Below, piece by piece: positions 56,394 to 56,477 of a stretch of 56,477 nucleotides of DNA. The position numbers and the translations under genes were made by a program. The stretch spans positions 209,419-265,895 of the forward strand of contig NZ_KB904574.1 in NCBI RefSeq assembly GCF_000380125.1, in the 5' to 3' direction. The DNA is from Streptococcus ovis DSM 16829. GTDB lineage: Bacteria; Bacillota; Bacilli; Lactobacillales; Streptococcaceae. Numbering within the stretch: position 1 is the first letter of the stretch; each line of letters begins with the position of its first letter. The notes below the pieces were generated by a model. That model ran no database searches. It was not told the origin of the DNA and was given only the letters and a program-made list of their open reading frames with translations.

Positions 56394-56477
56394 TACTCTC
56401 CTCCTCCAAATAAATCATTTGCTCTCCAACTAAGATAATCAAACACACCGTCATTAACTTGTCTGTACTGTTTAGCT
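56393..56477 (-). CDS. C-terminal end of an upstream element gene (cut by the window)
   Basis: The last 27 codons of a minus-strand gene, ending DYLSWRANDLFGGGE and a TAG that shares its G with the next gene's GTG start. The tight overlap places it in the same operon, probably as the first recombinase of a trio, but the tail is too short to identify. Confidence 0.6.
   Translation of the reverse strand, partial: AKQYRQVNDGVFDYLSWRANDLFGGGE

Larger units (their letters stand above)
50061..56477. mobile_element. Recombinase-bearing integrative element beside dif, incomplete at the right
   Basis: A minus-strand operon of five genes (one cut by the window edge) contains two tyrosine-recombinase-like proteins, a coiled-coil protein and a zinc-ribbon repeat protein. 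Genes overlap or abut (1, 4 and 8 bases of overlap, then a 10-base gap). The organisation recalls Tn554-type (tnpA-tnpB-tnpC) and recombinase-trio elements. The left end should lie between dif and 50324; the right end is outside the window. Family assignment is by architecture only. Confidence 0.65.

Noticed and set aside
1-56477. tRNA, rRNA and insertion sequences
   Set aside because: I saw no cloverleaf-like sequence, no rRNA and no DDE transposase gene in the window.

Overview
The window is a low-GC Gram-positive chromosome segment, almost certainly Streptococcus and most like the S. suis group. The evidence is the streptococcal gene orders lspA-rluD, pyrR-pyrB-carA-carB, rpsP-khpA-rimM-trmD, fruR-fruK-fruA, thyA-folA-clpX-ysxC, rplJ-rplL and rbgA-rnhB-dprA-topA-trmFO, and above all the XerS recombinase next to a dif_SL-type site. 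Identifications rest on reading motifs and recalling families; no database search was run.

Layout. 1-3084: end of a LysR regulator, lspA, rluD, a PhnA-type zinc-ribbon protein and a Pr6Pr membrane protein. 3085-10190: a PyrR-attenuated pyrimidine operon (pyrR, pyrB, carA, carB) and an RsmJ-like methyltransferase whose mRNA looks leaderless. 10191-14638: ahpC-ahpF, then rpsP, khpA, rimM, trmD. 14639-18447: fructose operon fruR-fruK-fruA with a consensus cre site. 18448-35537: housekeeping genes (DUF1149, DegV, CCA-adding enzyme, ABC-F, glucokinase, thyA, folA, clpX, ysxC, rplJ-rplL, rbgA, rnhB, dprA, topA, trmFO). 35538-38423: two alpha/beta-hydrolases followed by an ATP-grasp ligase.

38424-48870 holds an unusual accessory block: a complete short-chain acyl-CoA oxidation set. 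It contains acyl-CoA dehydrogenase, 3-hydroxyacyl-CoA dehydrogenase, thiolase, an OFA-type MFS transporter, crotonase, both CoA-transferase subunits, a LysR regulator, a second acyl-CoA dehydrogenase that lacks the usual catalytic Glu, and a YtnP-like lactonase. The two structural operons share a 45-bp promoter motif (CTATAA-N7-TTATAG, then ATTAATTT and CTTAAGTAGACT), probably the site of the local LysR protein, and each has a cre-like palindrome downstream. No electron-transfer flavoprotein is present in the window.

48871-50060 is the replication-terminus marker: xerS on the minus strand and its dif site, with the xerS -35 box inside dif. Every gene left of xerS is on the plus strand; everything from xerS rightwards is on the minus strand, as expected at a terminus.

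50061-56477 is a mobile element that abuts dif and runs off the window. It is one tight minus-strand operon: the tail of an unidentified protein, two large tyrosine-recombinase-like proteins with C-terminal cysteine clusters, a coiled-coil protein, and a protein made of eight zinc-ribbon repeats. A 260-bp non-coding end with short repeats lies between the operon and dif. The arrangement recalls Tn554-type or recombinase-trio elements, but the cargo and the position beside dif_SL make it the best candidate here for an undescribed system.
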